This document shows, piece after piece, positions 1-12,819 of a stretch of DNA of 64,000 nucleotides (its first letter is position 1; every line of letters starts with the position of its first letter). The notes beneath the pieces are model-generated. The model searched no databases and was not told the origin of the DNA. It was given only the letters and a program-made list of their open reading frames with translations. A program made the position numbers and the translations under genes. Origin of the DNA: Leucaena leucocephala (Eukaryota; Streptophyta; Magnoliopsida; Fabales; Fabaceae). The stretch spans positions 5,957,001 to 6,021,000 of the forward strand of contig CM073536.1 in assembly GCA_037074615.1 (NCBI GenBank). The letters run 5' to 3'.

Positions 1-2013
1 ATCAAAGGAATTAGACAGACCTACGCTTCATTTTATTAAAGATTATGCTAAATATTCTCCCACCTCCCAAACCCTATTTACTATATTAATTTCTTGCTTT
101 ATTTACATAATTAATGCTATATTTATGTACTTAATTATTATTTCTTAATTAAAAATGAATAAATTAGGGCAATGATTAGTTGCAGAAATTTATATATAAT
201 TGTTTCCACCCCAAGGACTGCCTATGTAGCATGTAGCCATGCATCTCGTGACACGTTAGTTATATTTATAAATATTAATAAAAGGATATGGCTAGAGATA
301 TATAGGCATCCATCTATCAACATCCCAAAGATAAACATTTTCCCCATTTGTTTCCTAATCCTGTTAGGTATTCACGTGCCCTATATATGGTGAAATTCAA
401 ATGTAAATTTTATCAAGGAGTCTGTATATAATTGTGGATGAATCAAGAATCCCGTGACTTCTCTTTTGTCTTGCCCATCACAGCAACATGGCACTTTGTG
501 TCTTTTCCTTCATATCATTTTCTAATTTCTTACTTTTCTTATAGTGTGGTTGATTTAGTCATAAACTTATTGTGTGTGTGTTTTTATATATATTATCTAA
601 TTTTATGTCATGAACTCTTTTTTATATATGATCTTTCCGAAAATGTCAACTCATCTAAACATATTGCAATTAAGCATTTCAAGAGTAACCAGGAAAGTGA
701 ATTAATTTAACCAGTATCCAAACTCATTATATGAATAACCCTCAACACATATTATCTAAATTTCATTTAATTAAAAAGTACTATATAATAACTGAAAAAT
801 CAAAAATCAAAGCCAAGCCATAACCAAAAAAAAAATCTAGGGTGAATAATGTGTATTAATGCCAAAAACAAAATGGTAGTTTGATCAGTTGTTGCCGATT
901 GAATGCCATCACCTTTATCATGAGCACCAAGATGACCCCTCCATCTTAAAGCAAAAAGCTTGACCATTCGTTTTATATATTATATATGAAATGGATCCAA
1001 ACATGAAATGGTGAGAGGTACGAGTACGTTCTGAATTTGTTGTCATGAAAAAGCCAAACCGTGTCGTATTATATACAGTGACAAATCCACCCCCCCCCCC
1101 CCACCGCCCACCCTCTCATCAAGGAATCCGATAAGTTTCTCAAACTTCAAGCCTCCATGAAGCCACCGGTTAGAAAAATAAATCTGACAAAATGTATTTT
1201 TCTCAGAAAGGGTAGCAGAGATAAAAAAAAAATTTACTTAACCATATATTTAAAGATTTTATTGTTGATAAAATATAATAGCACACCTCTGTAATTCATA
1301 TAGCTGATTCCATATGATTGTTCTTGTTGTGCTCTTTTTATCTTATGCATGTAAGTCTGAATCCGTCAAATATGATTTATATATATAATTAATTAATTAA
1401 TTAAAAGTCATCAGCACTATGCATCTACAAATAAATGAGTGTGAAATGAATGAATGTAGAAAAAAAAAGCTGAATATTGTGAGGTGAGGAATGTCGTATG
1501 GTTGCAAGTAGCTGGACGGTTGGGATCAGAAATGGTGGTGGGAAGGGACTAGAGATTTTGCTCTTCTGGTCTTTGTCGTTTCTTTCAAGTCTTCTAAACA
1601 AGTATTCCCCAAATATCATGACACGAGGGTGAGAATTTTCCCACCAAAATACAAACAAAATCATCGCACCACAACCTTTACTTATCCGTCTTCCATTTTT
1701 TCCCCCCGATTATTATCTTGATCTGTGTCGTACGATGCCGAAAGTGATTATTATGAATTAATCTCATAATTCATTTAATTTATTTACTGATAACCATGAT
1801 TATTAAATCATGTTAGAACTCTCCCGACATCATTATTTACATTGACGTCATTCGCAAATAATTTGTTTTATTCATGATATACGAATATAATTATAATTAT
1901 ATAATTGATGTAACTGTGAGATTGATAATGCCATTCCAACTAGCAGATATAAAACACATGCATAGAAACATTAGTTTGTACCCAAATTTTATTGATCATC
2001 AATCATTCATATA

Positions 2014-2278
2014 TATACGCCTCTAGTCCCTAATATAGAATTTAATTAGGGAGTTGATTTTAGTTTTAAATATAAGATATATTTTTTTATTTATTAATTT
2101 TTTTTAAAATTACCTTTATTGATACTTCCTCAACAATAATTAAGTAAGAGAGGGAAGGAAAGAGTTAAGAAAGATAATTAAGATATTTTAAAAAAAATAT
2201 CATATTAATTAACTTAAATAGTTATTTTAATCTAATTAAATTAGTTAAATATATCTATATTAAATATAAGAGGAGTAT
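2014..2278. mobile_element. MITE, TACTCC-ended family, copy 1
   Basis: An AT-rich element of about 265 bp. Its ends are degenerate inverted repeats: the left end reads close to CTCTAGTCCCTAATATAG and the right end reads ATATAAGAGGAGTATAT. The interior (an AATTAGGGAGTTGAT block, a CAACAATAATTAAGTAAGAG block and an AATTAAATTAGTTAAAT block) recurs in copies near 27.9, 48.5 and 62.4 kb. No coding capacity. The terminal sequence and small size suggest a Stowaway-like DNA element, but the superfamily is inferred. Confidence 0.55.
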
Positions 2279-2997
2279 ATTTTGATTAATATATATACAT
2301 GAACTTTAACAAGAATGATTCAAGTTAGCTAGGCCTATAACTTTCAGTCTTTCACCCACTTTCCATTATTATACTATTAATAATCAAGCCAATAGATATT
2401 GACTCTCTTGTCACAATTTCTTCAGATGGATTTTTTCCAAAGAAATATTAATAAAAATAAGAATTTTTCATACAGTAATTAATTTTTTAGTAGCTAGCTA
2501 GGCAAGCCTATAATATCATTTTCGATATGGACAAACCTTGTACATGTAATCAAGCAACCAGTTTCAAAGATTCAGATTGCCTATATATTCATATAAACTA
2601 TAAAAACATGAATGGAAGTTATATATAATTACATTATTAATATCAATTGTTCTCTTCTGGAAACTTGCAGTATTAGGGGACTCTTTTTCTAAATTTGACC
2701 CTGGAACTTTCTCACCCCTTTTTATGTTTTTATTCGTTATTTCTTGGTTTGACATGAAACATTATTTTCTTCGGTGTCAAACACTGATAATAGTAAAAGT
2801 AGTGCCAATATTGGCGTCATGCATGAAGATTGACTTTGCATTATGGTGGAGCTGGGAAACACGTTTTGTGGACCTGGTCATAATTTTGGATTTGCGTGAA
2901 AATATACTCCATTAAAGTATACAATATTTTTTTATAATAAAAAAATTTAAGCTATTTAAATCTAGAGGAGGCTGACAAAGACCATGATATATTTCTA

Positions 2998-3115
2998 AAT
3001 TTATAGAACGCTTACAGGAGTACTTACAGATCTTCTACTAATAAAATTTTTATATTAATAGTAAAATTTGAACTCACAGTCTTATAAATTATGAGTTAAT
3101 TTTTGTTGTTGTGTT
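2998..3115 (-). repeat. Degenerate SINE fragment (family C)
   Basis: Read on the minus strand this contains a degenerate B-box-like block (GAGTTCAAATTT), then a TTATTAGTAG block and GATCTGTAAGTACTCCTGT. The same order of blocks occurs near 4.8, 15.2, 18.1 and 26.7 kb, which defines a dispersed, old SINE-like family. Much diverged; boundaries are approximate. Confidence 0.4.
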
Positions 3116-4756
3116 AAAATAGAATGTTATTAAAACCAAATAATAATTCATAAATATGCAGTTAAAAACTATTCTCTAGAATTCTTGATCATCATATAGT
3201 AATCAGAAGAAATATCTGAATTGTAAAGTTCGTACTTCAAGAAGGAAGGAATTGATGCCTCGCCATCAAAATTTGCCGACCTTTTAATTAAAATGGAACA
3301 AAATTTGGATTGTGAAATTGAAATGAGTGGGTGAGTGGTGAGACACTTTGAATGAGAAGAAACCAGAAATATGAGACAGGAAAGTGACATCGTGACGACT
3401 GACGAATAAAAATAAAAATAGCGGCCACATAAATAAATACAGCAATATATTTGGGAACTTTTTTTAATTTGTGTTTTATGGAACACTTGGCAATATTGAA
3501 TTAAATTGGAGAGCAAATGAGAATCACAAAAAAAGTGAAAAAAACATTTTTGGAAGGTCCACTTTTAAAGCCGGAGAGTACGATTCCAAATATACGCCCT
3601 TGACCATCTGACATTGTCCCCTGACTCGATTTTGACCTGCTGACTTTGCATTTATTACATTTTGCATCACTTTGTTTTTATTATTTTCACATTCTTCCCC
3701 AATAGAAATATCTCTTGTTTTCCAACAAAATTTCTTGTATTATTATCATAAAAACAGATCGAGAAAAGGTGATTTTTTCATATTAAAAGTGAAATTAATA
3801 TTTTATATCAATTTTAGAACTATTTTATGTTTTAAATAAATTTATAAATATTAAAAATTAAGCTAATTATTCTTTTTCTCCCATTGAAAATGGCATGGCA
3901 TGTATCTCCTATCCAATATGACGGTGGAGCCATAACCAAGAAATGGCCACGACCCATGTGCTCATTCAATAATATTTATGGGCTTTTTCATTATGACTCC
4001 TTTGAAATTAAATTTTGTGGGGTGATATTGTATCGGTGTTTTGACTAGAGTTTTGAAATGAACCATAGTACTATTAATAAATAACTAATAAATACTATTC
4101 TTTTCATGAATTATATATATATTTATTGACTGATTTGAAATTGAAGTGAAGTTCTCAATAATGCGAAAGCCAATTAGCATTTCTTGAACTTCATTCACAG
4201 CTAAATAAAAAATATATGTTTCAGCATCAATTGGGAAAAATGTTTATTGTCGATCGTCAGCATTATTTCTATGTGCGCCATTAATTGCCTAAGTTATATA
4301 TATATACTCATCTGTCTTAATATAAAAATTAGATTATAGTATAAATTATATTATAAATTATATCTTATATTAAAAATAAGAGGAGGACAATCTAAATCAT
4401 ATGCATACCAACATATCTTCATAAATATACACATGATCTGGGCTCAATTAATCATATTGTTGTGGAGTTTTCAGTGTTCACTCGCAACAAAATGCATTAA
4501 ATATCTTTGGGATTTATTGTTTTGGAGGTGATCTTTGACCATGACCACAATGACGATAACGATATGAGTAGAAGATATTTAGCACTTTTTGAAATAAAAA
4601 ATATGAGTTCAAACCTTACAAATGAAAAATAATGTTCAAGGAATCACCTTTTATTTTCAGGCCAACCAATATTTGAGTTTGAATTTGTTTCTAATATCAA
4701 AAAGTTTAAGCGAAGTATGTCGTGAGCGTTAATTAAGACTAGAGTATTTTTTTTTC

Positions 4757-4850
4757 TTTAAGTTCAAATGACACTTACAGAACGTCCTGTCAGTAAAATC
4801 TTAATAGAGATTTGAACTTATGATGACTTTATTAGTATTAGATAGGACCA
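4757..4850 (-). repeat. Degenerate SINE fragment (family C)
   Basis: Reverse-oriented piece sharing the AAGTTCAAATCTC block and the TTCTGTAAGTGTCATTTGAAC block with the other family C copies. Short and diverged; boundaries approximate. Confidence 0.35.
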
Positions 4851-5579
4851 TTCATAGTAAATTGAAGGAGGCAAGAATCATGTGAATCCTTTTATGAGTT
4901 TGGCTACAAATTAACATGTGTGTGCTGTCACTGATAGCTCTCTTTTTTGGCCCAAGTTTATATAAATAATTGTTAATTTCTTTTATTAAAAAGCTTACCT
5001 GGAAATTTTATCCTACTTTCTTTTTGGGGGCGGATGAATATTATAGCAATTCAATTTGGGTACAATGTAAAGGATATGTTGTTAGTCATCTCTAGCCTTG
5101 TATTCTTTTGGACCTCAATGAGCCCATAAACTTATTTGTTATTAGTTATTGGGCATGTTTCTCTTTATTATTATTTTATTAAAATTCTAGTCACGATATT
5201 TAAAAAAATATCTTAATTCGTAAGTATTTAATTTTAGTTGACAGTTCGTCTTACCTAATATTAGTATTATCTAAAAAAAATTTTGTCCTGTCTTTAAATT
5301 ATAAATGAGTCTAACTCTTTTTTACAAATTTTATAATAAAAAAATTAATATAATTTTAAAGGTATGATAAGATTACGCCTGAGTAATAAAAAAACTTAAT
5401 ATCAATGCTCTTGGTGCACATCCTACGGATGATAATAGCTGATTGCGCTATCGAATAAACGGTCAGGATTCTTCGAAATCCGAGGCAAAGAATTTTCAAT
5501 TTCTCACGAAAATCCATAGCTAGCCAGTACCAAATCGGAGTGTCAGAAACGCTGGTTTGTGGTTTGCTCGGCGATCTCC

Positions 5580-8371
5580 ATGGCGAGTGCCGTAAGAATG
5601 ACGATGATGGCGATGCTAGCCGTAATCTCTCTGTATTCTGCTGAAGCTTCCAATACGGCTGAGTTTGTGCATAACACCATCACGTCCCACAAGATCGTGA
5701 TCTTTTCCAACTCCTATTGCCCGTGCTTATCCACACTCTTCCAGTCTTCTTGATCTTTTCATTCAGTTGGTTCTACTGATCTTGTTATTTTCTCCGAAAA
5801 TTGCTTGGAATTGTATTTAATTTATTGTTAAATTATGACGATCCGGTTGCTTTGATAGGTTTCACTGGCTCGTCGAATTAGTCTTGTAGTGTCCGTGTAT
5901 ATAGCTTCTCTTAAAATTAGATGATTCGAATTTCTTTTTCCCAGTAAAAGAAAGATGTTTCAATCTGTGTTGTTGGCATTGAACGTGGATACAGTTTTGG
6001 TACATGTCAAAGTAGAAATTGAAGGAATTCAGGGACATGCATGGGATTTGCAATGTTGGCCTGATGGGGCCTTGATACATCAGTACATTGTGAATCTTCA
6101 TTCCTTTTGCTTTATTTTTTCGGTTTCTGCTCTTACAAAGCACACCTTGATAGCCTATGTTATAAGATTTAGGAAGCTGCCTTAATACTTAAAAGCTAAA
6201 ATGGTAAATCCCCTTTTTTACCCCCTTTTCTTGGAGGGAGTGGAAGAACGAGGCAGAAGGGGTGGATTACATTCGATATTTTGTTCATTACTTTGAAACT
6301 ATATGTTGTTATATGCAAGTAGTGTCATCCCACCCCAGAATTCTGAATGTTGCTTCCATCAGATACTGTAAATATAAGTATCTTTCTTGAGTGAAAATCG
6401 AAGACAGATACTGATCTGAGCTTTGAATGCTAGATTTTAAACTAGCTGCGGGAAAAATAAAAGTAAAATTAACCATGGTACTAGAAATGCAAAAGGAAGA
6501 ACAATATTGAGAGATCCTACAATGGCACCATTCTCATGGCCTCAGTAAACTGCTTAATTTTAACCTTTTAAAATTAAACTAATAACCTTAAGATTAAATT
6601 GTCACAGATCTGCTTCCATAAAGTATATCTTCAGTTTTTCATGCATGTAGGAGGCTTCCCATCAAAATTTTGTAAGATGTAAATATTAGTCATTATTTCA
6701 TCGTAATTGGATATCACTTATGGTTGCTTATGTTTTAAATATTAAGACTGTATGGATCTGATATTTAGTATAACATTGCATTCAATCTGCTGTTTATGTT
6801 TCTATAATCATATTAGTCATTACCTGATAATTATGTGACTGATGATGCCATGTGAAGTCCAAAGGTCTTCATTATTTGCTCTTTCTTTCTTCCTCTTATA
6901 AATTTTACACTCACTTGAAAAATTGTGCCTTCCATAAACTTGATGAGCGGATGTTAACTTTGGACAATAAATTGGATCTCGTACTGAAGTAAAGCACTCA
7001 AGATGTTTAAGGTTGCTTCTGATTTCATTTTGGTATTTTAGGTACTGTCGAAGAGCAAATGCTGTTTTCGAAGAGTTAAAACAAGAACCATATGTAGTTG
7101 AGCTTGATGAGAGAGGTATACTAATTCTTTTCCCTTTTCCTTCTGGATATTAAATGCTAGAATCGGTTCTATCTCTAGTAGGGAGAATTGAATGATGTAG
7201 CTTTAGGGGTAGGCATTCCTGCAAATCAGAGTGGGTTGGCATTTCTTTCCAGTGCCTTCCTTTAGACCGAAAGTTATTTTCTTTCTTCCTTTGTTTTTTT
7301 TTTGGGGGCGGGGAGGATGCAAGAAATTACATCGACAGAACCAAACTAGTCCCAATATACTAACAGTAACAAGGCAAAACTAAAGCAAAAGACTAAAACA
7401 GAAAAAGGATGAAAGCAACAGGTCTAGGGACTCCACTAACAGAGGAAAAGATAAAAACTAGGGGGATTCTGTATAAACTCCATAGCTCCCATACAAGAAG
7501 CTAAGCTGCACAAACGATACACCCAACATAGCTTAATTAACCTTCAGAGAAGCGGCAAACAAGTGACTCATGGCAGAGAAAAGCTTCAAATCCTCTAGAT
7601 CTGTGGCCAACTGACCTCTTCTGAAACGGGTCCAAGGTTTATTCATGAGCAGAGGGAAATAATATGAAATAAACAAAGCTTTAAATCAAGGGGAACAAAG
7701 CAAAATAATATTTGGAATATCGTAGTTTGTTTCATACGGGGACAGTTACATGTTGCTTGATAACATAACATAAACAGCAATTGAAAGAACAATGAAATAA
7801 ACCAAGTGATGTCGTAGATGAAAAATAATTCCCATATTCCTATTTTAAATAACAATAAAAAAAGGGACTGTTAAGTGATCAGAACAATATCATACTACAC
7901 ATTGTCTGTCTTGTTTTTTCCATACAAAATCGTTTCTTCTGTTGTACCGACAGGCCCTCAGCACATCAAAAGAAGTGGGACCAGTTATTGGGGTTAAATG
8001 TGAACTCTGTTTCGTAAAAGAATGAATGTATTTACTGTATAAATATGTAGAGGAGTAATTGCTGGTGGTAAAATTTCCCTTTCTTGCAGACGATGGCTCA
8101 AAGATTCAGGATATTATGGTTAATATTGTTGGGAGGCGTACTGTGCCTCAAGTCTTTATTAACGGAAAGCACCTTGGTGGCTCAGATGGTAAGTCTTTCT
8201 TAGTGAGAGCAAGTATATGGACTTCTCTTTGTTCCAACAAATCCTGATTTCTCTGGAATATCACTCATATTTGTTAATTGACTGTTCTTAGATACTGTAG
8301 AAGCCTATGAGAGTGGAAAACTGGTAAATCTTCTGGGAATTCAGACAGAGGATGATGATGACGAATTATGA
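5580..8371 (+). CDS. CPYC-type glutaredoxin, secretory (GRXC3/GRXC4-like)
   Basis: Small thiol-disulphide oxidoreductase that reduces disulphides and glutathionylated proteins with glutathione. Exons 5580-5722, 7042-7115, 8090-8188 and 8292-8371 join in phase to a 131-residue protein, the normal size for this class. Residues 1-24 form a hydrophobic signal peptide. The active site CPYC (C47-C50) is split by intron 1: the second base of the proline codon is the last base of exon 1. The TVP motif (90-92) and the GG-S-D glutathione-binding region (102-105) are present. The start is the ATG at 5580; the in-frame sequence upstream has no ATG. The family has class-I dithiol members, and the N-terminal leader points to the GRXC3/C4 group of the secretory pathway. 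The C-terminus is acidic and ends DDEL, which resembles an ER-retrieval tetrapeptide. A retroelement fragment may sit in intron 2. Confidence 0.93.
7290..7640 (-). mobile_element. Possible retroelement 3' end in glutaredoxin intron 2
   Basis: A stretch within the 974-bp intron 2 that is less AT-rich than its surroundings and begins on the plus strand with a T run followed by G-rich sequence. Read on the minus strand it ends with a TGTAATTTCTTGC block, a C-rich block and a short A run, the layout expected for the 3' end of a polyadenylated retroelement (LINE or retrogene). No coding domain is recognisable, so identity is inferred from composition and tail only. Confidence 0.3.
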
Positions 8372-11300
8372 ATCAGATTATTAATACTTTGAAATTTGTA
8401 ATTTTAATTTGAGTCCAAAATGAAATTGTTGCATATAAGGGTTGACCCGATACTATGCTTCGGTGGAACAGACGTTTTCATATAGATCACATATATGAGA
8501 TTTTGATCAATAAGTTCTGGCGTAATTTAGTTTGACGTGGTTTGCTAGTCGAAAGAGTGGGATTATTAGTACTTGTGAATCGGATTACCTCAGTTAATTA
8601 AAAATACAATATAATTTTACTGGGTTTGTAACTGGTCTTTACAGTTTAATTTGCCCCCCGAATTTGTATGTGACGGTGATGGAGCTGGGGAAGATGGAGA
8701 GGAAAGAGAGAAAAAAATTACAGCATAGCATCTTATGTGGCTCATAAGGATTGAGATATAAATTCGATAAAACTATAAATATTGAGTTATAAATTTAATA
8801 AAATTATAAAAAATAAATAATTAATTTTTTATGTTAAATACGTACAAAAAATAACACTGAGGGAAAAACTTCGGACAACGTTATTGAAATAATAAAATGA
8901 CGTAGGAACATGGTTTTGTTAAATGATTTCTTTTGTTAGCATGATAACTTAGTGGGAAAAGAAAAAAAATCTCAGTTTAGAAAGTTGAACTTTTCATCAA
9001 ATGATTCCACGCCATGAGTCGTTCCTTGTTACGAATAGTTGAAAACTTATCTATTTTGAAGTGATATTTGATATTTATTTGATTTAATTTAAAAAAGACT
9101 AAAAATTTCCAAATTCCACTCGTTAGGACCGTCATCATAAAGACCCCACGAATTTGAATTCCACGTCAGTGAGAGTAACCTCATCATGATTTAATTTGAA
9201 ATTGTGTCTTCCAAGGTTGCCCCGAATTGTACGTTGGAATTCGATCTTTTGATGATTCCTTTGTAAATTCAATTCCTTGCACCAAAAACTGGTGCAGAAC
9301 TGAGCCAAAGGTGTTTGTAATTGTAACTTGAAGACTTGAAGTAGGGTTCAAATGCATGAATAAAGTAGATAGTATTTATGAATTAATTAATTAGTTAATA
9401 ATTGATAATTGTCGTTAAGCATAGGGCACTGTTAAGGCGTGTGTCATCATCCCGAATGTATCACCCATCACAAAATTATAGAGCTACATTACGTAGTCAC
9501 GACCACACTATATATTAACCCCACCCACCAACCCGAGGCTTTTTTTCCTTCTTCTCTTTTTGTTTGGTCCACAAGTTTTGGCTACAAAATCCTTGATCAT
9601 ATGAAGCTTTACAGTTCTACCTTAATAATACTTTTTGACTCATTCCATGGGGAAGGCAATTTTAAATAAAAAGTGTGATGTACTTAACCAGTCAATACCA
9701 TATTTTTCATGTGATTAGATGTATCAAAAATTATTTCTAATATACAAAAGTTTATATAATAGGGAAAAAATATATTTGGTAGAATTTTAGTGGGATAGAA
9801 GAGTTTTCAATGGAAGTGGGAGTGAAAATAGAATTAGGCTAAAAATATACTTTAAAAGTTTGTTGGTAGGATAAAAATGAGTATGTAATTGATGTATTTT
9901 TTTATAATTTAGAATAAAATAGTCTTAAATATTTTTTTATAACTTATGAAATATTAAAATTGTCTAAAAATTTTATAACTTGGGATAAAATAGTTTAAAA
10001 TATTTTACTTTCACTTCCATAATCTTATTTCCTAACTTTTTTTTATAGAATTAAAATGACTCAAAATATTAAAAATGAAAATGGATTCTATTATACCAAA
10101 TAAAAAAAATAGAAGATTCTACTTCTATTTCCATTGTACCAAATATACCCTAAGATTGGATAGAAGAGTATATGCATTTTTAATATTTTTTTATTAGGTT
10201 CTCTCTTATAATGTAAATTAATTAGGATTTATAAATTTTTATATAATTATTTATTATTTTATTATTGTTAGTTGTTGAAATATGCACGCATGTCTATTTG
10301 TAAATTTTCTATCAGCATTTATTACCATGTAAATTGGGAAGCTGTTGAGCTTATTACATACTCCATATAAAATTTTACACTATATAATTAAATGGGTTTT
10401 AATGGTTGGTTATAAATCTTTCGGGGATCAGTCAAGGGGCCATGGGTTTAAACTCCTTCTTCGCCACCCTATTTGAAGATTTATTCTCCTACGGTATTTC
10501 GGCAACTGGAGGTCTGATGGTGGGTTGACATTTAAAAAAGAAGAAGAAGAAGGGCATTTTAATCATTTACTATTAAAACATAATTTTATTTTTATCTTCA
10601 AATACTTTATTGAAATTTCATAATCTTTTGGGGGGCCATATTAAAAATTATGTTAATTTTATGGACTTCACTAAAATTCGATCTCTCAATATATATTTTG
10701 AATCTTATAGTTTAAATTAATTTTTTAATTTAGTTCTTATATAAGATTTAAAAATTTATAATTCAAGACTTCTCATGTGTAAATGTTTTAATTTAGTCCG
10801 TAGTTTTAAAAATGGATATGTTTGCAAATGATTTATGTCTGAAAGAATTTTTTGCATCATGACCTAATTTCCCTCCTAATCTATAAGGACCACTTGAATC
10901 AAACTATATATAACCCCCATCAAGCAAATTGAGATTAAAACATAAAAGAAAAATAACCTATATCTCTAGTTAATTTCCCCAAAAAAAAAATTAAAGCAAA
11001 GCTGTAATTTCTACCCTCAAAATCACGTCAGATAATCTAGTTTAATGTTGATAACAAAGCAGTTAGTTAATTAGTTTCAAACTGATGAAATATAACTGGA
11101 CTGATTTCAAACCGAAACAATGTTAGACCAAGTCAGCAATCACAAGCCTATGAATGAATATTTATATATGATCATGATTAATTAAAATCACATGTGGCCA
11201 TTAATTATTTCTGTATTAACTTCAACAGTTTGCCTTGTGCCTTAGGTAATTTGGCGTTTCTTTTTTGAACTATAATATTGATAATTCATTATATTTTCAG

Positions 11301-11933
11301 TAACTTCATTCCTTAATAATTCGTCAAAACGCTAATCTCAATCTGGTCCAACCCCTAATTAAGACTCAAGCCTGCAACCATTTCCACCATAATTATTCAC
11401 CCACTAATAATCAGTTGCTACTCCATTAAAATTAAAGCTTATTAGTGGTTTTACTGTATTGCCCCTAGCTAGCTAGGAAGGTGTTGGGAAAGATCCCCAC
11501 CCCTCTTGGCTGATTCAAAGAAGCTTGGAATTGAACAATCTTTGAAAAAAATGGCCAAAACGATTTATTATGTCATTAATTAAAGAAGTTTTGGGCTGTT
11601 TCCCGAGAGGAGTCAGAATTCTAACGCATGATTTGCCTCTTTTTTCTCATTCCATTATTATTATCATTACTTTGATCATCCGCTAATCCTCATTAGTAGT
11701 ACATATTTACTCCTCCACATGCACATATATTTTTCTTTTTCTTTTTCTTTTTTTTTTCTGATAATCAAAATCAATTATTCCACTAATAACTGATTTAAAT
11801 TCAACCCCAGGACCAAACCCCTACCGTAAAATCTGTGTTAAAAATCCATCTCTTTCTTAAAACCCCTCAACTTTCCCGTTTCATCACTACTGTATTCAAC
11901 CCCCCCCCCCCTCTCTCTCTGTTCTCTTCTGCC
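8372..11933. other. Intergenic region glutaredoxin to HD-Zip
   Basis: No gene supported. The first few hundred bases are probably the glutaredoxin 3' UTR. The interval contains a MITE at about 9.76-10.15 kb and a possible SINE remnant at about 10.41-10.53 kb with a GGGTTTAAACTCC B-box-like block. The last ~120 bases before the HD-Zip start are pyrimidine-rich, with a C run followed by CTCTCTCTCT, typical of a plant 5' UTR. Confidence 0.55.
9762..10150. mobile_element. MITE with TATATTTGGTA termini
   Basis: About 390 bp, non-coding, bounded by inverted ends: left TATATTTGGTAGAATTTTAG, right complement TATATTTGGTACAATGGAAA. The interior repeats TTTTATAACTT.GG/ATAAAATAGT.T.AAATATTTT blocks. Size, ends and lack of coding sequence fit a MITE; the superfamily is not determined. 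Confidence 0.6.
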
Positions 11934-12819
11934 ATGGAAGACGACGATGGAGCATGCAACACAGGGCTGTGTCTGGGGCTGGGGATAGGAGGGTATGTGC
12001 CGAAGAAGAAGAAGGAGATCAGAGAGAACGATAATCAAGTGGGTCCTCGCTTGGACCTGCCCTTTGAACTTTGTCCCAAACGATCATCAGAAGAAACCCT
12101 TAATACTACGACGGATCATGAAGAACATGGATTGTTCAGAAAGAAACTGAGGCTCACAAAGGATCAATCTTTGTTGCTTGAAGAAAGCTTCAAGCTACAT
12201 ACCACTCTTAATCCTGTATTATATTCTCTCTCTCTCTCATCTTCTGCAAATTTCTTCGTCATCCGGATTCATGTATAATTATGACATTAAAAACTTACTT
12301 TTATGTTTCGATGGTTAATTATTCATGCAGGCTCAGAAACATTATCTTGCTGAGAAATTGAATCTGAGACCAAGACAGGTCGAAGTTTGGTTTCAGAACA
12401 GAAGAGCGAGGTACGTATTTTTCATATATTCTTCGTCTGTCGATATCATCGTCTGAAAAAAGTGTCATGACCGACGATGAGATTAATTGTGGAAATTATT
12501 GAATGGCGTGTACGTTTATTAATTGATGATCAGGACCAAGTTGAAACAGACAGAGATAGATTGCGAGTTCTTGAGGAAATGCTGTGAGAATCTGAGAGAC
12601 GAGAATCGAAGGTTGAAGAAAGAGTTGCAGGAGTTACGTGCACAGAAGGTTGTTGGGACGGCGGGGACCGGGACGTCGCCGTTGTTCCTTCAACTATCAA
12701 ATACGACGGCGGCGTGTTCGTCATATGAGAAACCATTCAAAGGGAATGAGGAGGCGAAGAAGAATAACAGTAGAAAGCATAAATTGGAGAGCATGGCCTT
12801 AGATTGCAATGTGGGGTAA
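11934..12819 (+). CDS. HD-Zip class II homeobox transcription factor (HAT9/HAT22-like)
   Basis: Sequence-specific DNA-binding repressor of the plant HD-Zip II class, acting in the nucleus as a dimer. Exons 11934-12215, 12331-12410 and 12534-12819 join in phase to 215 residues. The N-terminus has the CNTGL...LGLG signature of the HAT9/HAT22 group and an LxLxL (EAR-type) repression motif at 12-16. A homeodomain runs from about 69 to 127, with the recognition helix WFQNRRAR at 114-121; the leucine zipper follows directly (about 128-156) and includes CEFLRKCCENL. A second LxLxL occurs at 171-175. Odd points: the protein is short for the class, and the redox-sensing CPSCE motif expected after the zipper is replaced by CSSYE (182-186). 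Intron 2 lies in the RAR/TKLKQ codons, a classic HD-Zip position. The family assignment is firm; the subgroup is inferred. Confidence 0.93.

Larger units (their letters stand above)
1..5579. other. Gene-free upstream region
   Basis: I see no supportable coding gene on either strand. The stretch is AT-rich. It holds a MITE near 2.0-2.3 kb, two degenerate SINE pieces near 3.0-3.1 and 4.75-4.85 kb in reverse orientation, a MITE end-pair near 4.3-4.4 kb, and a C homopolymer near 1.09 kb. The last few hundred bases should include the promoter and leader of the glutaredoxin gene, but I could not fix a TATA box with confidence. Confidence 0.6.
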
